Shown here: in pieces, positions 1 through 9,574 of the stretch
How the letters are laid out: each line of letters starts with the position of its first letter
How positions within the stretch are numbered: the stretch's first letter is position 1
Position numbers and translations under genes: made by a program
Notes under the pieces: model-generated
The model's database searches: none
What the model saw: the letters and a program-made list of their open reading frames with translations, nothing else
Told to the model about the DNA's origin: nothing
NCBI GenBank assembly: GCA_947478865.1
Contig: CANJXF010000001.1
Coordinates: 62,001 to 126,000, forward strand
Direction of reading: 5' to 3'
DNA: 64,000 nucleotides
From: Verrucomicrobiales bacterium
GTDB lineage: Bacteria; Verrucomicrobiota; Verrucomicrobiia; Limisphaerales; CANJXF01

Positions 1-1039
1 CGAGCACTTTAACGAAGTTGCATTGCTGCTCGAGGTCAGCAATGGCCCTGGCCACTTTCCGATCATTCATGTGGCCGTCGCAATCGACAAAGAAAAAATA
101 TTCCCACGCCTTGCGCTTGCTTGGGCGCGACTCGATTTTCGTCATGTTCAATTTGTAGCGGCGAAAGGCACTGAGCGCGGAATGCAACGCGCCGACTTCG
201 TGAGCGATGCTGATCATGAGGCTGGTGCGATCCTTGCCGGTGGGCGGACTGCATTGCCGGCCCAAAACCAGAAAGCGCGTGGCGTTGGCGGAATTGTCCT
301 GAACATCGTGGTCGAGAACAGGCAATTTATACTTCTCAGCTGCCAAAACGCCGGCGATGGCGGCGGAATTTCTCTCTTTTGCGGCAAACTCGGCCGAGCG
401 CGCATTCGAGGAGGTTTCGATGATTTCTGCCTCTGGAAAATTCTTCTGCAACCAAATGCGGCATTGCGCGAGGGTTTGCGGATGGACGTAAAATTTTTTG
501 ATCTGGTCGCGGCGAAACCGGCTCAAGAGACATTGCTGAATCCGCAGAATGATTTGCGCGACGATTTTCAAATCGCTCTCCACAAACATGTCGAGGGTGT
601 GCGTGACGACGCCTTCGGTGGAATTCTCCACGGGAACCACGCCGTAATCCGCGCGGCCGTTGCTGACTTCGGAGAAAACGTCGGTAATGGTTTTCTGCGC
701 GGCGTAACGAAGGCTGGCGCCAAATTTTTGAATGGCAGCCTGATGCGTGAACGTTGCTTCCGGCCCGAGGTAAGCGATGGTCATCGATTTTTCCAGCGAC
801 AGGGCGCTCGACATGATTTCCCGGTAAATGGCGCGCAATGAATCGCCGGTGATTGGGCCGGGGTTCATTTTGCAAATTCGATTGAACACGGCCTGCTCGC
901 GATGCGGCGCGTAGATTTCTTCGCCTGCCTTGAGCTTGATTTCGCCAATTTCCAGAACGTGTTTGGTGCGTTCATTGAGCAACTTGACGATTTGCGCGTC
1001 GAGCTGATCGATGGCTTTGCGATGCTCAGGAATGTTCAT
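1..1039 (-). CDS. pheA: Bifunctional chorismate mutase/prephenate dehydratase, 3' end cut by window edge
   Basis: The minus strand reads open from an ATG at 1039 to the window edge with no stop, so the C-terminus is missing. The product starts MNIPEHRKAIDQLDAQIVKL, the helix of an AroQ-type chorismate mutase (about residues 1-85). Then comes a prephenate dehydratase domain with IAYLGPEATFTHQAA, GVVPVENSTEGVV and the C-terminal NSANATRFLVL signature. An ACT domain follows, with LMISIAHEVGALHSAL and EYFFFVDCDGH, where phenylalanine feedback is expected. The enzyme would convert chorismate to phenylpyruvate for phenylalanine synthesis in the cytoplasm. Its first 14 bases overlap the end of scpB, so it is probably co-transcribed with scpAB. 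Family assignment is firm; only the last residues are unseen. Confidence 0.95.
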   Translation of the reverse strand, partial: MNIPEHRKAIDQLDAQIVKLLNERTKHVLEIGEIKLKAGEEIYAPHREQAVFNRICKMNPGPITGDSLRAIYREIMSSALSLEKSMTIAYLGPEATFTHQAAIQKFGASLRYAAQKTITDVFSEVSNGRADYGVVPVENSTEGVVTHTLDMFVESDLKIVAQIILRIQQCLLSRFRRDQIKKFYVHPQTLAQCRIWLQKNFPEAEIIETSSNARSAEFAAKERNSAAIAGVLAAEKYKLPVLDHDVQDNSANATRFLVLGRQCSPPTGKDRTSLMISIAHEVGALHSALSAFRRYKLNMTKIESRPSKRKAWEYFFFVDCDGHMNDRKVARAIADLEQQCNFVKVL

Positions 1040-1739
1040 TGGTGGCCGTTTCCTGTGGCGCTTCCGCCGCTGGCGTTTCGATGGTTGCTTCCAATTCCTG
1101 CTGCGCGAGTTGCTTGGGGGGCGCGGTGGCAAGCCCGGGATCAATCGTCAATAGCGTCTCCGGTTTTTGGATGACGATGCGGCGAAGCTCATCGGCAGCG
1201 GGCAAATTTTCCAAAGCGCGCAGGCCAAAGTATTCCAAAAACAATGGCGTGGTGCTGTAGAGCGCCGGGCGACCGATCACTTCGGCGCGTCCGGATTGCA
1301 CCACAAGGCTGCGTTCGACCAGAGTTTGCATCACGCCATCGACGGCCACGCCGCGAACCTGCTCGATTTCAGCGCGCGTAATTGGTTGGCGATAGGCGAT
1401 GATGGCCAGCGTCTCGAGCGCGGGTTGCGAGAGGCGGGATGGGCGATTGCGTTGCCCGACCAGGGTCATGAGCCAGGGCGCAAATTCCGGCAAACTCACG
1501 AATTGCCAGGAGCCCGCAACGCACGCCAGACGATAACTGCGCAACGCTTCCTCGTGTTCTTTCTGCAACTGGTCCAGCGCGGCGACCAAATCTTCTTCTT
1601 TGATTTTCTTGAAAAGCTTGGCTTCTTCGGCAGCGCCCTCGGCCACAGCGGTAGCGGTGAGGATGTCCCGAAGTTCTTTCGGACTCATCGGCTTTTGTGC
1701 CGAAAACAAAACGGCTTCCAAGATAGTTTTCAATTCCAT
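1026..1739 (-). CDS. scpB: Segregation and condensation protein B
   Basis: This is a 237-residue kleisin-interacting winged-helix protein of the SMC-ScpAB condensin complex, which compacts and segregates the chromosome. The start MELKTILEAVLFSAQKPMSP and the central ETLAIIAYRQPITRAEIEQ followed by RGVAVDGVMQTLVERSLV are characteristic of ScpB. Two winged-helix domains span about residues 1-180. The last 45 residues are a loose Ala/Pro/Glu-rich tail. The gene lies 1 base after scpA and overlaps pheA by 14 bases, giving the order scpA-scpB-pheA. The smc gene is not in the window. Confidence 0.95.
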   Translation of the reverse strand: MELKTILEAVLFSAQKPMSPKELRDILTATAVAEGAAEEAKLFKKIKEEDLVAALDQLQKEHEEALRSYRLACVAGSWQFVSLPEFAPWLMTLVGQRNRPSRLSQPALETLAIIAYRQPITRAEIEQVRGVAVDGVMQTLVERSLVVQSGRAEVIGRPALYSTTPLFLEYFGLRALENLPAADELRRIVIQKPETLLTIDPGLATAPPKQLAQQELEATIETPAAEAPQETATNEHS

Positions 1740-1740
1740 G

Positions 1741-2556
1741 CTAATTCAAATTCGGGGCACCCGACTCGGCGGGCGCAGTGGAGTTGGTTGGCGGCAGATT
1801 GGCGTCGTCGGCGTTATAGACGGCAGCGATCTGCGGAGGTGCTTTGGTAATTTCAATTTCGCTGAAATGCTCGGACTGCAGGCAGGCGAGTTGTTTGAGG
1901 CGGATTAATTCCAGCAAGGCCAGAAAAGTGCAGATCACTTCCGAGCGGCTCGTTGCGCCCTCGAACAAACCTGAGAATTTAACGGCCGTCTCGGAAACGA
2001 GCTTGAGCAGTTCTTCAATCTTCTCACTGACACTCCATCGCTCCTCGAAAATATCGCGCTGATCCTCGCGCTGGTTGACCCGTTTGAGAATCGCGTTGAC
2101 CGCGTTGAGCAAATCGAAAATCGACACATCCGGGCGCAGGGCGGCGCGATCGGTCGCAAAATCAAGTTTGCCAGGCAATCTCGGGTAAATGTTTTCCTGC
2201 TCGAGTTCACGGACTTGAAGTTGCGCGGCGGCGTCTTTGAATTTTTTGTATTCGACGAGTTGACGGATCAATTCAAAGCGCGGGTCTTCGCCGTCATCTT
2301 CATCTTCAACCTGAACCTGTTGATCGACGGGCAGCAGTTCCCGGCTTTTGATGAACATAAGCGTCGAAGCCATCACCAGGAATTCGCCCGCGACTTCCAG
2401 GTCGAGCATGCGCATAACCTCGATGTATTCGATAAATTGCGTCGCTAACTTCGTGAGATTGACCTCATAAATATCGACTTCCTCCTTCCTGATCAGGTGG
2501 AGAAGCAAATCGAGCGGACCTTCGAAGACTTCAAATTTAACTTTGTATTCGGACAT
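1741..2556 (-). CDS. scpA: Segregation and condensation protein A (kleisin)
   Basis: The product has 271 residues. The N-terminus reads YKVKFEVFEGPLDLLLHLIR, the classic ScpA opening, and LVMASTLMFIKSRELLP follows in the first helical domain. The C-terminal winged helix, including VICTFLALLELIRLKQL, docks on the SMC head. It bridges SMC heads with ScpB in the nucleoid-associated condensin. The final 45 residues, rich in Pro and Ala, extend beyond the usual end. It is the first gene of the scpA-scpB-pheA run, and the 339 bases upstream must hold its promoter. Confidence 0.95.
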   Translation of the reverse strand: MSEYKVKFEVFEGPLDLLLHLIRKEEVDIYEVNLTKLATQFIEYIEVMRMLDLEVAGEFLVMASTLMFIKSRELLPVDQQVQVEDEDDGEDPRFELIRQLVEYKKFKDAAAQLQVRELEQENIYPRLPGKLDFATDRAALRPDVSIFDLLNAVNAILKRVNQREDQRDIFEERWSVSEKIEELLKLVSETAVKFSGLFEGATSRSEVICTFLALLELIRLKQLACLQSEHFSEIEITKAPPQIAAVYNADDANLPPTNSTAPAESGAPNLN

Positions 2557-2895
2557 GCAACGGCGGCGTTATTGAGGGCGAATCCTAAAAGGGGCGCCAT
2601 CCATTGGCAACGCTTTACTGGTTTTTCAGGAGCAGCGGAAAATAAATTCGCGACGAAACGAAGCTGAAAATTTCCCGGTCGCTTGCCCTAAAAAGTCTCA
2701 CGACAAGGAATTCAAGCACCCGGGGCGAATTCCACAACTCGAAGCGAAGGCGTAAACCCGCGAGCTCCTCCAAATGCTCCCCGCCACGGGAATTGCAACG
2801 CGAGGAGGAGCGGCGAGCGGGGGCGCAACGCCCTGAAAGCAACGCGACGACCCTGACTTGAACCGCGTTGAAAAACCTGTTAGTAAATAGCTGCC
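2557..2895. other. Intergenic region, 339 bases, divergent promoter space with one inverted repeat
   Basis: This region separates the divergent scpA operon and the exported protein at 2896. I find no convincing gene; the open minus-strand frame across it has an Arg/Ser-rich, low-complexity translation. It contains a perfect 8-base inverted repeat, GCTCCTCC at 2764-2771 and GGAGGAGC at 2804-2811, with 32 bases between, in a GC-rich stretch. This may be a decayed repeat element. A weak -35-like TTGAAC lies just before the 2896 gene. Confidence 0.5.
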
Positions 2896-3495
2896 ATGTT
2901 TCGCAATGTTTCACGTCCATTTTCTCTGCTTGCAATCTTCACCTCGATGATTTGCTCAACAACTTTCGCGGAGGAAGTCCGCGGAAAACCGATCGTGGCC
3001 AAGAAGAAAATCGCTCCCGTTGAGGCAACTACGAATTCCGTGACGGCTCCATCCGGCACCAAATCTGCAAAAAATGGAGATTACGTCGAGGTCGGTTTCG
3101 ACCGGCTCGCAAATTTTTCCTTCGAGATGCCCGAAGGCCTTCAGCCCACCAATTCAGCCAATAAAGCGACCAAGTCCGGCGACCAGATTCCGGCTGACGT
3201 AAAATCTTTTGATCAGAAGAAAGTGGCGCTCAAAGGCTTCATGCTCCCGCTGAAAGTGAGCGATGGCGTCGTCACGGAAATGTTGATCATGAAAGATCAA
3301 TCCATGTGCTGCTACGGCTCAGTCCCGCGGATCAACGATTGGGTCAGCGTTAAGATGAAAAACGGCGGAGTCAAATCCGTCATGGATCAACCCGTCACGC
3401 TCTACGGCAAACTGCACGTCGGCGAAATGTTGGAAAACGGTTATCTCGTCGGCATCTACGAACTCGACGGCGACAAGATGGACGAGCCGAAATAA
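2896..3495 (+). CDS. Exported DUF3299-like protein
   Basis: The product has 199 residues with a signal peptide of about 25 residues (MFRNVSRPFSLLAIFTSMIC, cleavage near TFAEE). The N-terminal third of the mature part is low-complexity, rich in Lys, Ala and Thr. The C-terminal region contains KVALKGFMLPLKVSDG and KDQSMCCYGSVPRINDWV, the pattern of DUF3299 proteins (a beta-rich fold of unknown function), in which a Cys pair near SMCC and a following Pro-Arg are conserved. It probably acts in the periplasm, possibly binding metal through the Cys pair, but no activity is established. It stands alone and ends 1 base from the convergent heme protein. Confidence 0.65.
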   Translation: MFRNVSRPFSLLAIFTSMICSTTFAEEVRGKPIVAKKKIAPVEATTNSVTAPSGTKSAKNGDYVEVGFDRLANFSFEMPEGLQPTNSANKATKSGDQIPADVKSFDQKKVALKGFMLPLKVSDGVVTEMLIMKDQSMCCYGSVPRINDWVSVKMKNGGVKSVMDQPVTLYGKLHVGEMLENGYLVGIYELDGDKMDEPK

Positions 3496-3496
3496 T

Positions 3497-6400
3497 TTAT
3501 TTTGCGACCGGCGCGGCCAACGGGACCTGTCCCGGCCGGCCCAAATAATAAATCAGATCGCGCACTTCCTGCGCACTGAGCGCATCCAGCAACCCTTCCG
3601 GCATCATCGACAACTCATTTTGCTTCAGTGATCGCACCTCGTTTTTTGGAACCGTGATCGCCTCGTTCGCGGTCAAAACGAGATAGGCATTGTCGCCTTG
3701 CGTTTTAACAATTCCCGTGATGACGCGATCGTCTTTGGTCTCCAAGGTGGAAGCGCGATATTCATTTGGAATGACCGCGTTCGGGTCCACCATGTTCTGT
3801 AGAATATAACTCAGATCACCGCGATTTGAGCCGGTCAAGTCGGGCCCAACCTTCCCGCCAACGTCGAACAAGGTATGGCATTGCTGGCAGGTCTTTGCAA
3901 AAACGGCGCGACCTCGCGAAGCATCGCCTGACTGTGAACCGCCCGCGCGATAAGTTTTTCGATATTTTTCAATCTGCTGAACCTTGTCGGCACTCGATTC
4001 GCGAAATGCGCCCCAGACTTTTTCAAGCTGCTGATTGACTTCGTCGTTCTTCAAGCTGCGGAGCTGGCGAACCAAATCGGCGCTCAGATCTTTGCGGGAG
4101 ATTTGGTCCGCGCCCACGGAGACCAGCAGCGGTTTGGCGAACGTCACGCGTGACGAAAGCGTGTTGAGCGCATCACGTTTTTCCTCTGAATTGAATGAAT
4201 TGTAGCCTGTGATAATTTTGGCGGGCGTCGCAGAATCTTCATACAAGGCCAGCCCGCGCAAAGCCTGACCGCGCAAAGCCGGATCGTTCAGCAGCGACTG
4301 CAAGGCGGGCGCGAGCTCCTTGTCTTTAAAATTCAAAAGCGACTCCAGCGCAGTTCGGCGCGCGCTCGGTTCGGCAGCAGGGTTGACCAGTGTTTTCCGA
4401 AGCCCAACCAGCGCCTGAATGCTGCCGAAGGTCAACGAAAGCGATTGCATCTGCGCGCGAATTTCTGCGTTCGGATTTTCCGACAACTTCGTTTCAATTT
4501 CTTCCCAACCGCGTGGCATTGGCGCGCTGCGCTGGCCTTTGAGCGAAATGCCGAGACCATTCAAAATATTCAGAGTGCGTTCGGCGGAACTCTGGCGTTT
4601 CAAACTTGCGACAATCTCTGCCATGGCGTCGGCGGTTCCGATTGCGGCAACCCGGCGAACGGTGAAGTTTAAAATATTGGGCAGCGTGGTGGTTTCGGCG
4701 ATTTGCAACGCGCGTTTCGCATCAAGAGCCGCCAATGGTTCCGCCGCATACCAATACATCAACGGAAGATTCGGGTCACTCGCGTCTTCCGAATGCGGGT
4801 AAAGATTCGCCAAAATATCCCAGCGGTTTTCGAGCGGCAACCGTTGGAGCGCGGAGGCGAGGTAGAGGCGAACGATGGGAGATTTGTCTTCACGAGCGAG
4901 CCGGGAGAATTCCTTCAAAATCTCAGGTGAAACTGTTTTCTCTTCGCACAGAAACTGAATTGTCCAAGCACGAATATGTTCGTCGGAATCGCTCAACATG
5001 CGCTTTTCAAAAGGAAGCACCAGTCCGTCAATGCGCCCGAGCGCCTGATAAGAATTTAAGCGTAGAAGCTGATCGGATTTGCTGTTGATATTTGACGCGA
5101 GTTGTTTGGCTGGTTGATTTCTCTGCGAAAGTTTCTGCGCGCGATCTTTTCCATCCCGGTTTCCATAGCGCTCCTGAAGAATCTCCTGAGCATGTCGCAC
5201 CTGCCAATTATTCTTGCTGGCGAGCAGCTTTACCAATTCTCCATCACTTAACTTCTGCAAATCCACTTTCTGAAACTTGGTGTCGCCATAGCTAATTTTA
5301 AAAATTCGCCCATTTGAACGGTCGTGTCCCGCCTCATTGTTATGGTGGCACTGGTTCTTGTCATACCAATCGATGAAATAGACCGCGCCGTCCGGGCCGG
5401 TTTGAAAATTAATCACCTGCGACCATCGGTCGTTGAAGTTGATCGGATCTTTTCCATGGTGGCCGATGAATCCGGAACCTTTGCGCTCGGGGATATCCAT
5501 GTTGATCCGTTGCCCGTGAATATTGCCGATGAAAATCTTCCCCCGATATTCTTCCGGCCAATTGTTGCCCTGATAAACCATCAGCCCAGCATGCGCGTGA
5601 CCGCCGCCTGCGGAATCCGAACGGCCGTTTCCGGCGTGTGGACCTTTGTCGCCTGCGTAATGCACATGGTCGGCAATCGTTTTCAGATCGTCATAAAAGT
5701 ATGGAAAAATCGTTTTACGACTGTTTCGTTCCCGGCTTTTTTCGTTACGCGCCGTTTCATCGGCACCGACGGTGTAATGTTCCCCGCCCTGCCGCATGTA
5801 ACGGCCACCTTGAATCATGTGAAACAAATGCGGGATGACGCACGCTTCTTCAAAGAGTTGCCCATGCTCGTCGAAATCAAATCCCCACGGATTGCTCGTG
5901 CCTTCGGCAAAAACTTCGAAAACTTTCTTCGTGGGATGATAGCGCCAGATGGCCGCATCAACCCATTGCCGTTCTTTCTCGGGCGCACCCGGTTTTCCAA
6001 CGAGGGACGGACAGAAAACGCCGTGAGAACCATAGAGCCAGCCGTCCGGGCCCCATTTGAAACTGTTAAGCGTTTCGTGCGTGTCACGTTTATAATCCCA
6101 TCCGTCGAGCAAGATTTCCGGTTTGCCTGCGGGCTTGGGTTCGTCGCCATCGGCAATCGGGATGAACATCAAATAGGGCGCAGCGCCGACGTAGACGCCG
6201 CCGAAACCCAGTTCAATTCCGCTGACGAGATTCAATCCTTCCATGAAAACGGTGCGCTTATTGAATTTGCCGTCGCCGTCCGTGTCCTCAAAAACCAGGA
6301 TGCGATCCTTGCCCTCCCCTTCCGGGGCGCGTTTCGGATAGGTGTAAGCCTCCGCCACCCACAAACGCCCGCGATGATCGATCGCAAATGCGATCGGCTG

Positions 6401-7108
6401 TTTCACGTCAGGTTCACCAGCGAAAAGAGTGGCTTTGAAACCGGGCGGCAACGTCATTTTCGTCACGGCATCCTCCGGAGAAAGGCCTTCGTAGAGGACC
6501 TTGTCCGTTTCGGGAATTGCGGCCGCCTTTTTTGGGGTCAACTCGTTTTTGAAATTGGGCCGCTCCGCGTAAAATTTGAAATCATCAAAATTAATGTGAC
6601 CCCAAGGCCCCTTCTGTTCATCCACGACGCGGATAAAAATCTTCCGCCCCATTTCCTTGCCCATCTCGACCACCACCGGACGCATGTTTTCAACCTGCTG
6701 GCCGGATATCTTGTAAAAAACCTTGTCGCGCTTCTCGTCCACCAGCTCCACGCGGACTCCTTCCCCGTCACCGCCACCCACCAGAAAGCTGGCCCAAGGA
6801 TGCGTCACTTTGAACGGGGCTGAAGTCAAGGTGCCACGTAAATCGTCCCCGCTATTTTCGTAAGTGCCGATCCAGAATTCGCCCTGGTGCTCGCTTTTCA
6901 AATCCGCACGGCGTTTAACCACCGTGTCGCCGTGAACCGGTTGCTTCTCGAGCGCCTGGCCCGTGGCAGTCCAATCGTTCAACGTGCCGTCTTCAAAATC
7001 GAGGTTGAGGCGGTGGCCTTTGGCATCGACCGGGGCGATCGGCTGGGCAAGGAGAACGGGCCCGGAGCAAATCAGAAATAAGAACGGGAACGAACGGAAC
7101 ATTTTCAT
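3497..7108 (-). CDS. PVC-type giant cytochrome c / membrane-bound dehydrogenase protein
   Basis: This is a 1203-residue exported protein with a signal peptide (MKMFRSFPFLFLICSGPVLL). Residues about 30-185 form a beta-rich module (LNLDFEDGTLNDWTATGQAL) that may bind carbohydrate. Residues about 200-620 are the PVC membrane-bound dehydrogenase propeller (LPPGFKATLFAGEPDV, HRGRLWVAEAYTYP, TGPDGAVYFIDWYD). HEAT-like helices fill about 640-1040. A C-terminal heme module carries CQQCH at 1074-1078 with VGPDLTGSNRGDLSYIL behind it. Such proteins are abundant in Verrucomicrobia and Planctomycetes and are thought to couple extracytoplasmic sugar oxidation to electron transfer; the substrate is unknown. 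The gene stands alone, with a TATAAT box about 40 bases upstream. Confidence 0.9.
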   Translation of the reverse strand: MKMFRSFPFLFLICSGPVLLAQPIAPVDAKGHRLNLDFEDGTLNDWTATGQALEKQPVHGDTVVKRRADLKSEHQGEFWIGTYENSGDDLRGTLTSAPFKVTHPWASFLVGGGDGEGVRVELVDEKRDKVFYKISGQQVENMRPVVVEMGKEMGRKIFIRVVDEQKGPWGHINFDDFKFYAERPNFKNELTPKKAAAIPETDKVLYEGLSPEDAVTKMTLPPGFKATLFAGEPDVKQPIAFAIDHRGRLWVAEAYTYPKRAPEGEGKDRILVFEDTDGDGKFNKRTVFMEGLNLVSGIELGFGGVYVGAAPYLMFIPIADGDEPKPAGKPEILLDGWDYKRDTHETLNSFKWGPDGWLYGSHGVFCPSLVGKPGAPEKERQWVDAAIWRYHPTKKVFEVFAEGTSNPWGFDFDEHGQLFEEACVIPHLFHMIQGGRYMRQGGEHYTVGADETARNEKSRERNSRKTIFPYFYDDLKTIADHVHYAGDKGPHAGNGRSDSAGGGHAHAGLMVYQGNNWPEEYRGKIFIGNIHGQRINMDIPERKGSGFIGHHGKDPINFNDRWSQVINFQTGPDGAVYFIDWYDKNQCHHNNEAGHDRSNGRIFKISYGDTKFQKVDLQKLSDGELVKLLASKNNWQVRHAQEILQERYGNRDGKDRAQKLSQRNQPAKQLASNINSKSDQLLRLNSYQALGRIDGLVLPFEKRMLSDSDEHIRAWTIQFLCEEKTVSPEILKEFSRLAREDKSPIVRLYLASALQRLPLENRWDILANLYPHSEDASDPNLPLMYWYAAEPLAALDAKRALQIAETTTLPNILNFTVRRVAAIGTADAMAEIVASLKRQSSAERTLNILNGLGISLKGQRSAPMPRGWEEIETKLSENPNAEIRAQMQSLSLTFGSIQALVGLRKTLVNPAAEPSARRTALESLLNFKDKELAPALQSLLNDPALRGQALRGLALYEDSATPAKIITGYNSFNSEEKRDALNTLSSRVTFAKPLLVSVGADQISRKDLSADLVRQLRSLKNDEVNQQLEKVWGAFRESSADKVQQIEKYRKTYRAGGSQSGDASRGRAVFAKTCQQCHTLFDVGGKVGPDLTGSNRGDLSYILQNMVDPNAVIPNEYRASTLETKDDRVITGIVKTQGDNAYLVLTANEAITVPKNEVRSLKQNELSMMPEGLLDALSAQEVRDLIYYLGRPGQVPLAAPVAK

Positions 7109-7145
7109 GCGTCAGTGATTAAAAGTTGTTTGTGCGTGCGGTGAC

Positions 7146-7151
7146 ATTATA
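7146..7151 (-). promoter_or_regulatory. Candidate -10 box for the heme protein gene
   Basis: On the minus strand the sequence reads CCCTATAATG, a perfect TATAAT 38-43 bases upstream of the 7108 start codon. The -35 region at the expected spacing (TCTTCT) is poor. The box implies a transcription start near 7139. Confidence 0.4.
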
Positions 7152-7336
7152 GGGAAACCTTGAAAGGCAGAAGAAAATTTGCTTTAGCGTTAGCTTTTTG
7201 ATTGTTAGCCCGGCCAAAGCAACTACACTCCATCGATGTTGCAGCAGAGGGAACTGGGCGCTGGATTTTCGAATTGGAGCGCTGCGACTTGAGTTTCTGA
7301 GCTGTTCGCGGGCTGAAAACCGTGGATGGCAAACTT

Positions 7337-8434
7337 ATGCCGAACCATTTCGCCCAACAGACGGTCGACGACCTGAACGTTACGGATATCCTCCGTAATA
7401 GCGTTTCTTGCGCGACCATCGTCGTTGATGCCAACCAAAAAATCTCGATCCTCACTCCGGACGCTGCTCGCCTCACGGGAGTTCCTGCGGACCAAGCCAT
7501 CGGTCTTTCCATAGAAATTCTTCCGCCGGCGCTGAAAGAAATCTTTTCTCAGACTTTGCTCGGCGAACAAAGCATCTCATCCCAGATTAGCTTTCGCAGC
7601 GACCAGAACGCGCCTTCCACAATCCTGGTCAGCACCACTCCTACTCGGGACAGCAGCGGAAAAATCACCGGTGCCGTCGCAGTTCTGCATGATTTTAGCG
7701 ACCTGGAAAGGCTCGAGGCGAAGCTGGCGCAGATCGATCGCCTCGCCAGCATTGGAACCTTATCGGTGAGCATGGCGCATGAAATAAAAAATGCGCTGGT
7801 CGCCGTGAAAACCTTTGTGGAAGTGCTCATCATCCGCAATCCGCAGGACGAACTTTCGGCCATTGTGAACCGAGAAATGTCGCGCATCGATTCCATTGTC
7901 AGCCAGATGCTGACCTTTTCCGGTCCTGCCAAACCGAACCTTTTGCCAATTCGCCTGCATGATGTTTTGAATCACTCGCTCCGCCTGGTTCAGCATCAAA
8001 TTGCGCAAAAAAACGTGCAGCTCGACCGCAGTTTCGCCGCTTCAACCGACGTGGTGAAAGGCGATGATTATCAATTGAAGCAGGCGTTTTTGAATTTATT
8101 ATTCAACGCACTGGAAGCGACCCCGGCCAATGGAACGTTAACCGTGTTCACGGAATTGGCCGACCCCAGCACGGATGCTTTGCGCGAAGGTGAACCTTCG
8201 GAAATCACGGTCACGATTCGCGACAGCGGCCTCGGAATCTCGTCCGAAAACTTAACCCGCGTTTTTGAACCCTTCTTTACCACTAAACCGAAAGGGACGG
8301 GGCTGGGCCTGCCGATTACCCGCCGCATTGTTCAGGAGCACAACGGAATCATCACCGTCGAAAGCGAACCGAACAAAGGCACGACGTTCCGGATCGCTTT
8401 TCCGATTTTCCGCAAAGGTTTTCAGCCGCAATAA
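7337..8434 (+). CDS. PAS-domain sensor histidine kinase (NtrB-like)
   Basis: The product has 365 residues from the ATG at 7337; an in-frame GTG at 7322 would add 5. A PAS domain spans about 15-125 (SCATIVVDANQKISILTPDA). The HisKA box is SMAHEIKNALVAVKTF with the phospho-acceptor near His148. The HATPase domain has LNLLFNALEATPANG (N box), DSGLGIS (G1) and KGTGLGLPITRR (G2). No membrane segment or signal peptide is visible, so it should be cytoplasmic, like NtrB. No response regulator is adjacent. The NtrC-family regulator at 20512-21957 is a possible partner, but that is a guess. Downstream is the phosphoesterase gene 54 bases away on the same strand. Confidence 0.9.
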   Translation: MPNHFAQQTVDDLNVTDILRNSVSCATIVVDANQKISILTPDAARLTGVPADQAIGLSIEILPPALKEIFSQTLLGEQSISSQISFRSDQNAPSTILVSTTPTRDSSGKITGAVAVLHDFSDLERLEAKLAQIDRLASIGTLSVSMAHEIKNALVAVKTFVEVLIIRNPQDELSAIVNREMSRIDSIVSQMLTFSGPAKPNLLPIRLHDVLNHSLRLVQHQIAQKNVQLDRSFAASTDVVKGDDYQLKQAFLNLLFNALEATPANGTLTVFTELADPSTDALREGEPSEITVTIRDSGLGISSENLTRVFEPFFTTKPKGTGLGLPITRRIVQEHNGIITVESEPNKGTTFRIAFPIFRKGFQPQ

Positions 8435-8488
8435 TTCCGGAGCTCAAAGGGTCGTGAGCAGGATCGCTTCTGCCCGGTCAAAACCAAG

Positions 8489-9460
8489 ATGCAGCGCCAG
8501 ACTGTTCTGATCGTCAGCGATATTCATTATGCCTCTCCGGCGGAACAATTGCGGCGCGATCACGAAGTAAATGTCATTTCCAATCCCCTGCTCCGCCTGT
8601 TCATCAGATTTTTCCGACACTACATTTGGTTGCGGGCGCCGATGGAGAAAAACCATTTGCTCGACCAATTCATCGAGCGCGCCGGACAACCGGATTGGGT
8701 CGTGGCCAATGGCGATTATTCCTGCGACTCCGCCTTTCTCGGCGTCAGCGACGACGCCGCTTTTCAAAGCGCCCAGCAATGCCTTGGAAAATTGCGCCAA
8801 GCCTTTCAACCGCAGTTCCGCGCCGTTTTCGGTGACCACGAATTGGGCAAGAAAAGCCTCTTGGGCGATCGCGGCGGAATGCGCCTGGCCAGTCTTCATC
8901 GCTCGGAAACGGAACTCGGCCTGGAGCCGTTCTGGCGATTGGAACTGGGCCATTACGTTTTGATCGGCGTCGTCTCTTCGCTGATTGCGCTGCCCGTTTT
9001 CGAATCGGACAGCTTGCCCGGCGAACTGGCCGAATGGGCTCAAGCGCGCGAGAGGCACCTCGCAAAAATCCGCGAGGCTTTCGCCCGCTTGCGGCCGGAA
9101 CAGCGCGTCATTCTATTTTGCCACGATCCATCGGCGCTCCCGTTTTTATGGGAAGAGAGCGCCATTCGCGAAAAGATTTCCCGCCTAGAACAAACGATCA
9201 TCGGGCATTTGCATTCACCCGCGATTCTCTGGAAGAGCCGTTTGCTGGCCGGGATTCCGCCCATCCGTTTTCTCGGAACGACGGTTCAACGCGCCACGAC
9301 CGCTTTGAGCCGCGCGCGACACTGGCAGGAATTCCACGTGCGTTTGTGCCCCGCCCTGGCAGGAATTGAACTACTGAAAGACGGCGGATTTTTGAGCATG
9401 GAACTGGATCTGAGCGCGCAAACACCCGCCCGTTTCACGAGGCATCGGATTGCTCGCTAG
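8489..9460 (+). CDS. Calcineurin-like metallophosphoesterase
   Basis: The 323-residue product carries the dinuclear metal motifs of this superfamily in order. These are SDIHYA (D11, H13), VVANGDYSCD, FGDHELGKK, FCHDPSALPF and IIGHLHSP. In typical members GDxHG/GNH motifs are tighter; here DHE replaces the common NHD/NHE, so it belongs to a divergent branch. It has no signal peptide or membrane segment and would be cytosolic. Substrate cannot be read from sequence; UDP-diacylglucosamine hydrolase-like, nucleotide or general phosphodiester activities are all possible. It follows the histidine kinase by 54 bases and may share its transcript. Confidence 0.85.
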   Translation: MQRQTVLIVSDIHYASPAEQLRRDHEVNVISNPLLRLFIRFFRHYIWLRAPMEKNHLLDQFIERAGQPDWVVANGDYSCDSAFLGVSDDAAFQSAQQCLGKLRQAFQPQFRAVFGDHELGKKSLLGDRGGMRLASLHRSETELGLEPFWRLELGHYVLIGVVSSLIALPVFESDSLPGELAEWAQARERHLAKIREAFARLRPEQRVILFCHDPSALPFLWEESAIREKISRLEQTIIGHLHSPAILWKSRLLAGIPPIRFLGTTVQRATTALSRARHWQEFHVRLCPALAGIELLKDGGFLSMELDLSAQTPARFTRHRIAR

Positions 9461-9574
9461 AGCTCCGCAACCCTTGGATTGATCGATTTCAATCCCGCAC
9501 AGGCCGTATTTGAAGGGGCGTTCATTGACACCCGGAGGAGCGCTGTGCTAATTTCCGCGCAAAATTGAAACGTT

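Noticed and set aside
23-841. A 272-codon plus-strand open frame at the left edge
   Set aside because: The minus strand carries continuous chorismate mutase, prephenate dehydratase and ACT domains here; the plus frame has no family features.
5324-6823. A 499-codon open frame antisense to the heme protein gene
   Set aside because: It is a shadow frame produced by biased codon use; the opposite strand encodes clear domains over the same bases.
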